From Anianabacter salinae (lineage in GTDB: Bacteria; Pseudomonadota; Alphaproteobacteria; Rhodobacterales; Rhodobacteraceae), in the NCBI RefSeq assembly GCF_019061145.1, contig NZ_JAHQZS010000001.1, forward strand, positions 124,001-188,000: a stretch of DNA of 64,000 bases, in the 5' to 3' direction. Shown in pieces: positions 25,466 through 34,495 of this stretch. How positions within the stretch are numbered: the first letter of the stretch is position 1; each line of letters opens with the position of its first letter. A model generated the notes under the pieces. The model made no database searches and had not been told where the DNA came from. It was given only the letters and a program-made list of their open reading frames with translations. Both the position numbers and the translations under genes were made by a program.

Positions 25466-26203
25466 ATGGCTGACGCGAAAATCCGCCTCTTTGTAGATCA
25501 CCCCTTGGGGCCGGGGCAAACGGTCGATCTGTCGCGCGAGCAGGCGCATTACCTGTTCGGCGTGATGCGGCTGGGGCCGGGCGCGCCCGTGCTTTTGTTC
25601 AACGGGCAGGACGGCGAGTTCCGCGCCAGCGTCGCAGAGGCGGGCAAGCGCGGTGGCGTGCTGGCCGTCGAGGCGCAGACGCGGCCTATGCAGGTGCCGC
25701 CGGACCTGTGGCTGATGTTCGCGCCGATCAAGAAGGCGCGCACGGATTTCATCGTGGAAAAGGCGACCGAGATGGGCGCGGCGCGGATCGTGCCGGTGCA
25801 GACCGAGTTCACCAATTCCGAGCGCATCCGCCGCGACCGCTTGCAGGCCCACGCCGTCGAAGCTGCCGAGCAATGCGGCGGCACCTTCGTGCCCGAGGTT
25901 GCCGATCTGGTCGGGCTGTCGAAGCTGCTGGACGACTGGGAGCCCGCGCGCCGGATCATGTTCGCGGACGAGGCGTTGGTCGGCGCGGCCGAGGCGCTTG
26001 GGCAGGCGGCGGGCGTGCAGGCGCATGGCCCCTGGGCGATCCTGATCGGACCCGAAGGTGGCTTTTCGGCGGCGGAACGCGCGCGGCTTTGCAGTTGCGA
26101 TTTCGTCACCCCCGTCAGCCTTGGCCCCCGCATCTTGCGCGCTGACACCGCTGCGGTGGCCGCCATGACCGTCTGGCAGCAGGTGCTTGGTGACTGGCGC
26201 TAG
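25466..26203 (+). CDS. rsmE: 16S rRNA (uracil-1498-N3)-methyltransferase
   Basis: 245 residues. N-terminal PUA-like part (AHYLFGVMRLGPGAPVLLFNG) and a SPOUT (trefoil knot) methyltransferase domain ending in IGPEGGFSAAERA and SLGPRILRADTAAVAA, the AdoMet knot and the LGxRILRxETA motif (Asp instead of Glu here). KKARTDFIVEKATEMGAARI is also typical. It methylates U1498 in helix 44 of 16S rRNA. Divergent from ubiA. Confidence 0.95.
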   Translation: MADAKIRLFVDHPLGPGQTVDLSREQAHYLFGVMRLGPGAPVLLFNGQDGEFRASVAEAGKRGGVLAVEAQTRPMQVPPDLWLMFAPIKKARTDFIVEKATEMGAARIVPVQTEFTNSERIRRDRLQAHAVEAAEQCGGTFVPEVADLVGLSKLLDDWEPARRIMFADEALVGAAEALGQAAGVQAHGPWAILIGPEGGFSAAERARLCSCDFVTPVSLGPRILRADTAAVAAMTVWQQVLGDWR

Positions 26204-26308
26204 GATCGGCGGTGCGCCGCCTGTTCACATTTGAGACACATTCCCGCCACGCTCTGGCCCTTGGCCGCAAGGTAGGGGACACTCGCCCCAATAGCTTCCG
26301 GTTTACCG

Positions 26309-26848
26309 ATGCAGGCCGCCGAGATGGAACTTGTCCGCCCCGAAGTGAAGGCCGCGATCTGGCGATTTCGCGAGGCGGCGTTCGGCCTCGTGATGGCGGC
26401 TGTCGGCATGTATTGGGCGGTGACATCCTATGGCGTCTTGTCCGCCGCAGGCATGTCGATTTCGGTCGCCGCGTCGCTTCTGATCTTCGCCGGGCTGCAG
26501 CGCGCACGGTTTCGCGTGCCGGGGGCAGGCGCCGGGCTTGTGCAGGTCGACGAACGGCAGGTGATCTACTACGGCCCCCATGACGGCGGCGTCGTATCCG
26601 TGGACAACCTCGAACGGCTGGAGCTTGACCCCGCAATCCGCCCCTCTGGCGCGTGGATTCTGACGGAACCCGGCGCTGCGGTCCTCGAAATCCCGACAAA
26701 TGCCGAGAACGCGGACGCGCTGTTCGATGTCTTTGCGGCGCTGGACGGGCTCGATACAGAGCACATGCTGCGGCAGCTTGCGGGCAACCCGCGCGGGCGT
26801 GTCCTGATCTGGCAGCACCGGCAAAACGCACAGGTCACCCTGCATTGA
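26309..26848 (+). CDS. Small membrane protein of unknown function
   Basis: 179 residues. Two membrane helices at about 20-65 (FGLVMAAVGMYWAVTSYGVL, VAASLLIFAGLQRARF) are followed by a soluble beta-rich part with VDERQVIYYGPHDGGVVSVD and a C-terminal helix (NADALFDVFAALDGLD), a layout like bacterial PH-type membrane domains. Start uncertain: MQAAEMEL offers ATGs at 26309 and 26324. It lies between rsmE and gshA on the same strand, with 105 bp and 63 bp gaps. Confidence 0.72.
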   Translation: MQAAEMELVRPEVKAAIWRFREAAFGLVMAAVGMYWAVTSYGVLSAAGMSISVAASLLIFAGLQRARFRVPGAGAGLVQVDERQVIYYGPHDGGVVSVDNLERLELDPAIRPSGAWILTEPGAAVLEIPTNAENADALFDVFAALDGLDTEHMLRQLAGNPRGRVLIWQHRQNAQVTLH

Positions 26849-26911
26849 CTTCGGAAGGGGGGCGGGCCAACTGTCCCCAGCACCAGAGGCGAAGGCGAGG
26901 CCAGTCACCCC

Positions 26912-28282
26912 ATGTCGATCCCCCAATCCGGTGGCGGCCCCATCGAACGTCCCGAACAGCTTGCCGAATACCTGGCCTCGGGCGCCAAGCCCAAGGACGA
27001 CTGGCGCATCGGGACCGAGCACGAGAAGTTCGGCTATTGCAAGGACACGCTGAAACCGCTGCCTTATGACGGCGAACGGTCGATCAGGGCGATGCTCGAA
27101 GGACTGCGCGACGGCTTTGGCTGGTCACCTATCGAGGAAGGCGGCCACCTGATCGGGCTGGAAAAGGACGGCGCGAACGTCTCGCTCGAGCCCGGCGGCG
27201 CGCTGGAACTGTCAGGCGCGCAGCTTCAGACCATCCACGAGACCTGCGACGAGGTGAACCTGCACCTGCGCGAGGTCAAGGAGGTCGCCGACCGCATCGG
27301 CGCGGGGTTCATCGGCCTTGGCGCGGCACCGGACTGGCAGCATGACGAGATGCCGCTGATGCCCAAGGGCCGCTACAAGCTGATGGACGCCTACATGGCC
27401 AAGGTCGGCACGATGGGCCGCGACATGATGCGCCGGACCTGCACCGTGCAGGTCAATCTCGACTTCGGGTCAGAGGCGGACATGGTGCAAAAGCTGCGCG
27501 TCGCCATCGCGCTGCAGCCCGTCGCCACCGCGCTGTTCGCCAATTCGCCGTTCTGGGAAGGCAAGCCCAACGGCCACAAATCGTGGCGCTCGCGCATCTG
27601 GCGCGATCTGGACGCCGCCCGCACCGGCATGGTGCCTTTTGTTTTCGACGAAGGCTTCGGGTTCGAGGCGTGGGTAGACTACGCGCTCGATGTGCCGATG
27701 TATTTCGTCTACCGCGATGGCCGCTATATCGACGCGCTGGGCCAGTCGTTCCGCGACTTCATGCGCGGCGAATTGCCCGCGCTGCCGGGCGAGGTGCCGA
27801 CGCTGTCGGACTTTGCCGATCACCTGACGACGATCTTCCCCGAGGCGCGGCTCAAGAAATTCATCGAGATGCGCGGCGCCGACGGTGGCCCGTGGCGCCG
27901 CCTTTGCGCGCTGCCCGCGCTTTGGGTGGGGCTGACCTATGACCAGACCGCGCTGGATGCGGCGTGGGATTTGGCGAAGGGCTGGGATGCCGAAACGCGC
28001 GATGCGCTGCGCATTGCGGCGTCGGTGGACGGGCTGCAGGCCGAGGTGCCGGGCGTCAGGATGCACGACCTCGCGCGCGAGGTCGTGGACATCGCAGAGG
28101 CGGGTCTCAAGGCGCGCGCCCGTCCCGGCGCGGGCGGCCTGCTGGCGGACGAGACGCATTTCCTCAACGCGCTGAAGGAAAGCGTCGAGACGGGGCAGAC
28201 CCCGGCGGACGAGTTGCTTGGCAAGTATCACGGCGACTGGGCGGGCGACGTGAACCGCGTCTTCTCCGAATACAGCTACTAG
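26912..28282 (+). CDS. gshA: Glutamate-cysteine ligase (plant/alphaproteobacterial class)
   Basis: 456 residues. Class-specific motifs are GTEHEKFGYCKDTLKPLPYD near 34-53, GLEKDGANVSLEPGGALELSG near 88-108, MRRTCTVQVNLDFGSEADM and FIEMRGADGGPWRRLCALPA. It joins L-glutamate and L-cysteine with ATP, the first step of glutathione synthesis. Unlike the gamma-proteobacterial GshA, this class matches the plant type and is the usual form in alphaproteobacteria, where rsmE is often nearby. Two cysteines of the redox switch in plants are not evidently conserved. It converges on the DUF805 gene with a 4-bp overlap. Confidence 0.94.
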   Translation: MSIPQSGGGPIERPEQLAEYLASGAKPKDDWRIGTEHEKFGYCKDTLKPLPYDGERSIRAMLEGLRDGFGWSPIEEGGHLIGLEKDGANVSLEPGGALELSGAQLQTIHETCDEVNLHLREVKEVADRIGAGFIGLGAAPDWQHDEMPLMPKGRYKLMDAYMAKVGTMGRDMMRRTCTVQVNLDFGSEADMVQKLRVAIALQPVATALFANSPFWEGKPNGHKSWRSRIWRDLDAARTGMVPFVFDEGFGFEAWVDYALDVPMYFVYRDGRYIDALGQSFRDFMRGELPALPGEVPTLSDFADHLTTIFPEARLKKFIEMRGADGGPWRRLCALPALWVGLTYDQTALDAAWDLAKGWDAETRDALRIAASVDGLQAEVPGVRMHDLAREVVDIAEAGLKARARPGAGGLLADETHFLNALKESVETGQTPADELLGKYHGDWAGDVNRVFSEYSY

Positions 28283-28671
28283 GCGCCTGCCGGGGCTGTG
28301 TGGCCCTCGGCCTCTTGCGGAACTGGACCGTGAATGTTGCTGCGCCCTTCGCTGCGCTGGACGAAGAAGTAAAGGAGCACCAGAAAGCCGATCAGCGGCA
28401 CGAGCAGGATCAGCAGCCACCAGCCGCTGCGACCAATGTCGTGCAGGCGCCGCGCGCCGACGGCGAGCGATGGCAAGAGGATCGCGAGGGAAAACAGCGA
28501 GCTGAGCGGCTGGACGCTTTGCATTCCCAACACCCAGGAATCGACGAAGCTGAGGCCGAGCGAGGCGACGAGGCCGAAAAGGGCGAACCACCAATATTCA
28601 GAGCGGGACGCGCGGCCCTCGAAAGTGGCGTATTTCGAAAAGACGGTGGAAACGGCGGTCTGGAAATCCAT
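28279..28671 (-). CDS. DUF805 family membrane protein
   Basis: 130 residues with three to four membrane helices. The family hallmark is RRLHDIGRSGWWLLI near 74-88 and the opening FEGRASRSEYWWF near 17-29. The C-terminal 20 residues are hydrophilic (RSNIHGPVPQEAEGHTAPAG). DUF805 proteins (YhaH/YhaI-like) are inner membrane proteins of unknown function, often found near mobile or stress genes; here the context is ordinary. Confidence 0.88.
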   Translation of the reverse strand: MDFQTAVSTVFSKYATFEGRASRSEYWWFALFGLVASLGLSFVDSWVLGMQSVQPLSSLFSLAILLPSLAVGARRLHDIGRSGWWLLILLVPLIGFLVLLYFFVQRSEGRSNIHGPVPQEAEGHTAPAGA

Positions 28672-28755
28672 GAGGGCACTCCGATCAAATCCGGGTGAAG
28701 TATCCTACCGGACTGCGCGCGGATCAATGGCCTTTGATGTCGCTCGAAAACGCGC

Positions 28756-29352
28756 CTACGCGCCCTTCTGGCCGATCTTGCTCTCCGCCCCTGCGCGCAG
28801 CCGTGCGATGTTCTCTCGGTGTTTCCAGATCACGAGACCGGCCATGACCGCGATCAGGATCGCGCCGTGCCAGTGGTAGAAGGCCCCGGCATAGACCGGC
28901 GACAGCGCAGCCGCGACCAGCGCGGACAGCGACGAGAAGCGGAAGATCGCAGCGATCACAAGCCATGTCGCGCAGGCTGCAAGCCCAAGCGGAAAGGACA
29001 GCGCCAGCAGCGTGCCAAGGAACGTCGCGACGCCCTTGCCGCCCTTGAAGCGCAGGAACACCGGGTAGAGGTGCCCGAGCATGGCGAACAGCCCGGCGAC
29101 CCCGGCGGCGGATTCGCCCCCAACCGCGCGGGCAATCAGCACGGCCGCCGCGCCCTTTCCGGCATCCCCGATCAGCGTCAGCAGCGCGGCGGGCTTGTTG
29201 CCGGTGCGCAGCACGTTCGTTGCGCCGATATTGCCAGACCCGATGGCGCGCAGATCGCCAAGGCCGAAGACCTTGGCCATGACGATGCCGAAGGGCACCG
29301 AACCGAGCAGGTAGCTGAAGGCCGCCACCGCGCCAAGCGTCACCGGGTCCAT
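28756..29352 (-). CDS. plsY: Acyl-phosphate glycerol-3-phosphate acyltransferase
   Basis: 198 residues from the ATG at 29352 (upstream in-frame codons look non-coding). Five membrane helices with the three PlsY cytoplasmic motifs: SGNIGATNVLR (near 36-46), GHLYPVFLRFKGGKGVATFL (near 93-112) and the C-terminal VIWKHRENIARLRAG. It acylates glycerol-3-phosphate from acyl-phosphate made by PlsX. It lies downstream of the flotillin gene on the same strand with a 92-bp gap. Confidence 0.94.
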   Translation of the reverse strand: MDPVTLGAVAAFSYLLGSVPFGIVMAKVFGLGDLRAIGSGNIGATNVLRTGNKPAALLTLIGDAGKGAAAVLIARAVGGESAAGVAGLFAMLGHLYPVFLRFKGGKGVATFLGTLLALSFPLGLAACATWLVIAAIFRFSSLSALVAAALSPVYAGAFYHWHGAILIAVMAGLVIWKHRENIARLRAGAESKIGQKGA

Positions 29353-29444
29353 GTCTGCCTCTACGTCATCGCCGTTACCCCTGCTGTCGCGCGCCAGCGC
29401 CGCCAAGGCAAGCCCCTCGGGGCACGATATGCGGGATCAGCGGT

Positions 29445-31028
29445 TCAGTGGTCGTCCTTCGCGGCCGGCCGTTTCGCCCGCGCCAGGCCGTCCAACTCCT
29501 GCTCGAAGCTGAGCCCGATCTGGTCGCCGATCTTCTTGAGCGCGGGCAGTTGCACGGCCATGTCCATGATCGAATCGAGCACCTGATTCACCGGCGCCTT
29601 CGCCGCGCCGTCCGAACCGCCGGACACACCGCCCAGTCCCGAGACGTGGTTGATGTTGATGCCCCGGATCTTTTCGGCGGGCTTGACCATTTCCGAGACG
29701 ATCTTTGGCATGGCCTCCAGCCGCGCGAGTTCCAGTTCCATCGCCACCTGCGCCTCGGACCGGGCATTGCGCGCCTCGATGCCTGCACGCTCTGCCTCGA
29801 TCTCGGCCAGACGCACGGCCTTGGTCGCCTCGGCCTCTTCGCGGCGGGCGGCGGCGCGGTCGGCGGCGGTGGCCTTGTCGCTGGTCGCGGCGATGGCGGC
29901 CTGACGCGCGGCGGCCTCGGCCCGTTCCTCGGCGGCGATCAGCGCCAGCGCCTTGCGGCGTTCGGCCTCGGCCATCTGGCGGGCAGTCAGCACCGCCTCG
30001 GCGGCCTTCACGGCCTCGGCGCGGGCAACGTCGGCCTCGGCCTCGGCGCGACTTTCCTCCTGGCTCTTCGCGGAGATCTGGATCAGCCGGTCACGTTCGG
30101 CCATGTCGATGGCGCGGGACTGGGCGATCTCGGCCTCGCGCACCGCCTGTTCGCGGGCGATGTCGGCGGACTGGATGTCCTGTTCCATGCGGATGCGGGA
30201 CTGCGCGGCGCTGCGTTCGCTGTCGGCCTTGCGCGCGGCGACTTCGGCGAGTTGCGCGGCCATCAGTGTCTCGATTTCCTGCGTCTGCGCGATCTCGGCG
30301 CGGCGCTGTTCTAGGTCGATCTCCAGCTTGCGGCGCTGCGCCTCCATCGCGGCGCGGGCGACGGACACCTGGCTGTCGCCCTCGATTTCGGCGCGTTCCT
30401 TCTTGGACTTGGCGATCACCTCGGCCAGTTTGCGCATGCCGACGGCGTTGAAGGCGTTGTTTTCGTCCAGCGCGGAAAACGGCGTCTGGTCCAGCGCGGT
30501 CAGCGACACCGAATCCAGCTGCAAGCCGTAGTTCGCCAGCGTGTCCTTCAGCACCTCGCGCACTTCGCGCACAAAGGTCGCGCGGTTCTCGTGCAGCTCG
30601 TCCATGGTCATCTGCGCGGCGACCGACCGCAGCGCGTCGATCATCATGCCGTCGATCAGCGCCTTGAGCTGGTCGGGCTGGAACACCCGCTTGCCCAGCG
30701 TCTGTGCGGCCCGTGTGATCGCGTCGTCGGTCGGCATCACGCTGGCGTAGAATTCCGCGCCCACGTCCACCCGCAGGCGGTCCTTGGTGATAAGCGCGGA
30801 CTCTCCGGTGCGCGACACGTTCATGCGCAGGGTCTGCATGTTCACGCGGTTGATCTCGTGGAAATAGGGCAGGGCAAGGGTGCCGCCGTCGATCACGACC
30901 TTGCGGCCGCCGATCCCGGTGCGCACCAGCGCAACCTCGTTCGTGGCGCGCTCGTAGAACCAGGCGGCGAGCACCACCAGGGCGGCGACCACGAGGACAA
31001 GAAGGATGATCCAGCCGAGAACAGACAT
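29445..31028 (-). CDS. Flotillin/SPFH-domain membrane protein (YqiK-like)
   Basis: 527 residues from the ATG at 31028 (GGAG 8 bp upstream). One N-terminal membrane helix (LGWIILLVLVVAALVVLAAW), an SPFH/band-7 domain at about 30-200 (VDVGAEFYASVMPTDDAITR, LANYGLQLDSVSLTALDQTP), then a long coiled coil at about 200-460 rich in Ala/Glu/Arg (ARAAMEAQRRKLEIDLEQRR), and a C-terminal flotillin-type tail. Flotillins assemble into large inner-membrane scaffolds that organise functional membrane microdomains. It starts 13 bp after the SDR gene of the aldehyde-oxidation operon and may be read through from it. Confidence 0.9.
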   Translation of the reverse strand: MSVLGWIILLVLVVAALVVLAAWFYERATNEVALVRTGIGGRKVVIDGGTLALPYFHEINRVNMQTLRMNVSRTGESALITKDRLRVDVGAEFYASVMPTDDAITRAAQTLGKRVFQPDQLKALIDGMMIDALRSVAAQMTMDELHENRATFVREVREVLKDTLANYGLQLDSVSLTALDQTPFSALDENNAFNAVGMRKLAEVIAKSKKERAEIEGDSQVSVARAAMEAQRRKLEIDLEQRRAEIAQTQEIETLMAAQLAEVAARKADSERSAAQSRIRMEQDIQSADIAREQAVREAEIAQSRAIDMAERDRLIQISAKSQEESRAEAEADVARAEAVKAAEAVLTARQMAEAERRKALALIAAEERAEAAARQAAIAATSDKATAADRAAARREEAEATKAVRLAEIEAERAGIEARNARSEAQVAMELELARLEAMPKIVSEMVKPAEKIRGININHVSGLGGVSGGSDGAAKAPVNQVLDSIMDMAVQLPALKKIGDQIGLSFEQELDGLARAKRPAAKDDH

Positions 31029-31041
31029 CAGAAGTCTCCGT

Positions 31042-31848
31042 TTATTCGGACAACCCGTGCATTTCGCACAGGATGTGTGAGGACATGCCGCCATCTGCGG
31101 GAATGTTGGTGCCGCGAATCCACGTCGTCATGTCGGACAGAAGGAAAGCGACGATGGGTGCGATATCGGAGGGAGTGCCGGGGCGGTCCATGATGCGGGC
31201 GTCCTGCGCCGCGCGTTCGCCCAGCGTTTCCAGAAAATCGCCAAGGATCGGGGTGTCGACCGGGCCGGGGCTGACGGTGTTCATGCGGATGCCGCGATCG
31301 CGCCAGGTCCAGCGGGTCTGCATCGTCCAAGCGATCAGCGCCTCTTTCGAGAAGAAATAGCTGCGCCCGCCCGCGTTGGTGATGTCGTGGTCGCGCGCGA
31401 AGGCGGCGGTTTCGTCCACATCGACATCCTCGGACGCGCGGATCGCGGCGATGGCCTGCGGCCAGCCGAAGCCCGCCAGCGAGGCAAGGTTCACGATGCT
31501 GGCGCCGTCCGACATCTTGGGGATCAGGCCGAGGGTCAGGCGTTTGAGGCCAAAGAGGTTCACGGCCAGCACCTTGTCGGCGGGCGCGGTCGGCGGCAGA
31601 CCGGCGATGTTGGCCAACCCGTCGATCCCGTCTGGCAGCGCATCGACAAGCGCGTCGATGGTGCGCCCGTCCGTCAGGTCGGCGCGGTAGAATTCCTCGA
31701 CATGGTCGAACCGCTTGGTCACATCGACACCCAGCACGGTCGCCCCCATCGCGGTGAAGACGCGGGCGGTTTCCAGCCCGATCCCCGAGGCGGACCCGGT
31801 GACGACGATGGTCTTGCCCTTTAGTATCTGTGCACGCTCCCAGCCCAT
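31042..31848 (-). CDS. SDR-family alcohol dehydrogenase, coniferyl-alcohol-dehydrogenase-like
   Basis: 268 residues from the ATG at 31848, which shares a base with the aldehyde dehydrogenase stop (TGATG). Classical SDR features are TGSASGIGLETA (nucleotide-binding), NIAGLPP in place of NNAG, a Ser near NLASLAG, and the YFFSKEALIAWTMQ catalytic Tyr and Lys. An insertion of about 20 residues between Ser and Tyr (ASEDVDVDETAAFARDHDI) is typical of the 3-alpha-hydroxysteroid/coniferyl alcohol dehydrogenase group. I infer oxidation of an alcohol to the aldehyde that the neighbouring aldehyde dehydrogenases then oxidise. The true substrate is not shown by sequence. Confidence 0.82.
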   Translation of the reverse strand: MGWERAQILKGKTIVVTGSASGIGLETARVFTAMGATVLGVDVTKRFDHVEEFYRADLTDGRTIDALVDALPDGIDGLANIAGLPPTAPADKVLAVNLFGLKRLTLGLIPKMSDGASIVNLASLAGFGWPQAIAAIRASEDVDVDETAAFARDHDITNAGGRSYFFSKEALIAWTMQTRWTWRDRGIRMNTVSPGPVDTPILGDFLETLGERAAQDARIMDRPGTPSDIAPIVAFLLSDMTTWIRGTNIPADGGMSSHILCEMHGLSE

Positions 31849-33320
31849 CAGAACACCGGCGGGAACGGGCGGTGGCCACGGTCGAGCGTGATCCAGCGCG
31901 TTTCGGTAAAGGTCTCCATCGACCACTTGCCGCCGTGCTTGCCGACGCCGCTGGCCTTGGACCCGCCGAAGGGCACATGGGGCTCGTCGTTCACGGATGA
32001 GCAGTTGACGTGGCACATCCCCGTCTCCAGCCGACGCGCGATGTCCAGCGCGCGGTGCTCGTCGCGGGTGATGACGCCCGCGCTCAGCCCGTATTCGGTG
32101 TCGTTGTTCATCGCGATGGCCTCGGCGTCGGTCTTGAACGGCACCACGATAGCGACGGGGCCAAAGGTCTCGTCCTGCCAGACGGCCATGTCGGGGGTCA
32201 CGTTGGTCAGGATCGTGGGCTCGACGAAGCGGTCCCAGACACGCCCGCCCAGCACCGCCTTTGCCCCCTTGGCCAGTGCATCCTCGATCTGGAACTTCAC
32301 GCGGGCGACCTGCCGGTCGTTGATGAGCGGGCCGATCACGTTGTCCTTGCTTGCCGTATCGCCGGTCTTGAGCTTCGAGGCCCGCGCCACGAAGGCGCGC
32401 AGGAATTCGGGGTAGACGCTTTCCTGCACCAGCACCTTCTCGACGCTCATGCAGATCTGCCCCTGGTGCATGAATGCGCCGAAACTGGCGGCGGATGTCG
32501 CGCGGTCCATGTCGGCGTCTTCCAGAACGATCAGGCTGTCCTTGCCGCCGAGTTCCACACACGCCTTTTTCAGATGCGCGCCCGCCTTGGCGGCGATCTG
32601 GCGGCCCACCGGCGTGGACCCGGTGAACGAGATGCCCTTGACCAGCGGGTGCTCGACAAGCTCGTCGCCCATCTCGGACACGCGGTCACGCGAGCAGGTG
32701 ATGACGTTGAACACCCCCGGCGGAACGCCCGCCTCGTGCAGCACCTCGGCAAAGAACAGACCGCCCGCATAGGGCGTATCCTCGGACGGTTTCAGGACGA
32801 TGGTGTTGCCGGCAGCCAGCGGAAAGGCAAAGCCTCGCGCGGTCAGGATGCCGGGCATGTTCCACGGGGAAATGACGCCGACGACGCCCATGGGCACGCG
32901 CTGGACCATGCTGATCTTGCCGTGGTCCGAGGGCATCATCTCGCCGATGGCGTTGTAGCACATGGCGGCGGCGGCGCGGAACACCTCGGGGACATAGCCA
33001 GACTCGAACATGCCCTTGCCGAACCAGCCGCCGCCCTCGGCGACGGCGGCGGCGACGTAGTCCATCTTTCGCCGTTCCAGCACGTCCGCGATCTTGAGCA
33101 TGTAGCGCGCGCGCTCGGTGTGCATCAGCGCCGCCCAAGCCGGGAACGCAGCTTGGGCGGCGTCGATGGCGGCGCGTGTCTCGGCGCGGCCCCCGTCGGG
33201 CACGCGGGCATAGACCGAGCCATCCGACGGGTTGATGTCGTCGAAATGGCGCGTCGTCTGTAGCCATTGGCCGCCGACATACATTCCTTCGATCCTGGCC
33301 TTGGTGGGGCTGTCCAGCAT
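31848..33320 (-). CDS. Aldehyde dehydrogenase (aromatic aldehyde type)
   Basis: 490 residues, NAD(P)-dependent aldehyde dehydrogenase. Catalytic elements: oxyanion Asn in SPWNMPG, Glu in CVELGGKDS near 255, the nucleophile Cys in GQICMSVEKV near 290, and ETFGPVA near 385. The sequence SFGAFMHQGQICMS resembles benzaldehyde/vanillin/salicylaldehyde dehydrogenases rather than betaine-aldehyde enzymes. It lies 11 bp after the ABC ATPase gene and is coupled to the SDR gene, forming an uptake plus oxidation operon. Confidence 0.88.
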   Translation of the reverse strand: MLDSPTKARIEGMYVGGQWLQTTRHFDDINPSDGSVYARVPDGGRAETRAAIDAAQAAFPAWAALMHTERARYMLKIADVLERRKMDYVAAAVAEGGGWFGKGMFESGYVPEVFRAAAAMCYNAIGEMMPSDHGKISMVQRVPMGVVGVISPWNMPGILTARGFAFPLAAGNTIVLKPSEDTPYAGGLFFAEVLHEAGVPPGVFNVITCSRDRVSEMGDELVEHPLVKGISFTGSTPVGRQIAAKAGAHLKKACVELGGKDSLIVLEDADMDRATSAASFGAFMHQGQICMSVEKVLVQESVYPEFLRAFVARASKLKTGDTASKDNVIGPLINDRQVARVKFQIEDALAKGAKAVLGGRVWDRFVEPTILTNVTPDMAVWQDETFGPVAIVVPFKTDAEAIAMNNDTEYGLSAGVITRDEHRALDIARRLETGMCHVNCSSVNDEPHVPFGGSKASGVGKHGGKWSMETFTETRWITLDRGHRPFPPVF

Positions 33321-33331
33321 GTCACATCCTC

Positions 33332-34495
33332 TCAGGAGCGTTCGAATTCAGAGCCGCCATCGCGGCGGCGATACACCTCGACACGCGGGGCGCGGTAGAC
33401 GTCGACCACCGGGACCGGGCCGAGTTCGGGGCGCTGCGCGGGCGCAGACGGGGCTGCGGCCAGTGCAGGGCGTTCTGGCAGGGGCGCGCGCGCGGGTCGC
33501 GCCCGGCGCGCCGATTGCGCGGCCTGTTCGATACCGGCGAGTGTTGAGGCAAGGCGATCCGATCCCGCCGCCTCAGGCGCCGGTGCCATGCTGCGGACCG
33601 CATGCACGGTCTCGGCGCTGCGGGCGCTGGCGCTTGCCACAAGATCGGACACCGACCGGCCCAGAAGCGTATCGGCCGACTGCGTGCGCAGAGACCTTGG
33701 CCGCACCTCGAACGCGGGCTGCGTGTCCGGCTGCGCCATGTCCGGTGCAGGACCGGGCTGGTCATGGCTGCGCGGCGCGGTGGCCCCGGCAGCGCCCAGA
33801 TAGGCGGCCTGCACCGCGGGGTCGGTCATCAGCGCGGCGGCGTTGTCTTCGTGCACAATATGCGCGTTCTCCAGCAGGTAACCGCGATCGGCGATGGCGA
33901 GGCTCTGCTTGGCGTTCTGTTCGACCAGAAGCACCCCAAGCCCAAGATCGCGCACCTTGCGCAGGTTCTGGAACAGCTCCTTGGACAGCAGCGGCGACAG
34001 GCCCAGCGACGGCTCGTCCAGCGTCAGGACCTTGGGGTTCGACATCATCGCGCGGCCGATGGCGACCATCTGCTGCTCGCCCCCTGACATGGTGCGAACC
34101 ACCTGCCGCCCACGTTCGGCGAGCTTGGGGAACAGGCTGTAGACGCGGTCAAGATTGGCGGCCTCTTCATCGCGGGCACGGGCGGAATAGGCCCCCAGCG
34201 TCAGGTTCTCGCGCACGGTCAGGTCACCGAAGACGCCGCGCCCCTCTGGCACCAGCGCCAGCCCCTCGTCGACGATGCGGTTGGCGGGCATGCCGGTCAG
34301 TTCTGTGCCGTCCAGCACGACCGATCCCGTCACCTGCCCCTCGCAGATGCCGCTTGCCGCCTTGAGCAGCGTCGACTTGCCCGCCCCGTTCGCGCCAAGG
34401 ATCACCACGATCTCGGCACGACCCACGCGGATCGCGGCATCGTCCAGCGCGCGGTGCTGGCCATAGCGGACCGTCAGGTTCGAGACCTCAAGCAT
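33332..34495 (-). CDS. Branched-chain-type ABC transporter ATP-binding protein (LivF-like) with long C-terminal tail
   Basis: 387 residues. The first ~236 are a complete LivF-type ATPase: Walker A GANGAGKST, signature MSGGEQQMVAIGRA, Walker B VLTLDEPSLGLSP, and LLVEQNAKQSLAIA. LivF normally ends at the AAYLG motif, which here is at about residue 234. A further ~150 residues follow (33332 to about 33790), rich in Ala, Pro, Arg and Ser with no recognisable fold. The tail has ordinary GC and codon use and stays in frame, so it looks real and not a sequencing slip. It overlaps the LivG-like gene by 8 bp. Substrate inferred as an aromatic compound from the operon. Confidence 0.88.
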   Translation of the reverse strand: MLEVSNLTVRYGQHRALDDAAIRVGRAEIVVILGANGAGKSTLLKAASGICEGQVTGSVVLDGTELTGMPANRIVDEGLALVPEGRGVFGDLTVRENLTLGAYSARARDEEAANLDRVYSLFPKLAERGRQVVRTMSGGEQQMVAIGRAMMSNPKVLTLDEPSLGLSPLLSKELFQNLRKVRDLGLGVLLVEQNAKQSLAIADRGYLLENAHIVHEDNAAALMTDPAVQAAYLGAAGATAPRSHDQPGPAPDMAQPDTQPAFEVRPRSLRTQSADTLLGRSVSDLVASASARSAETVHAVRSMAPAPEAAGSDRLASTLAGIEQAAQSARRARPARAPLPERPALAAAPSAPAQRPELGPVPVVDVYRAPRVEVYRRRDGGSEFERS

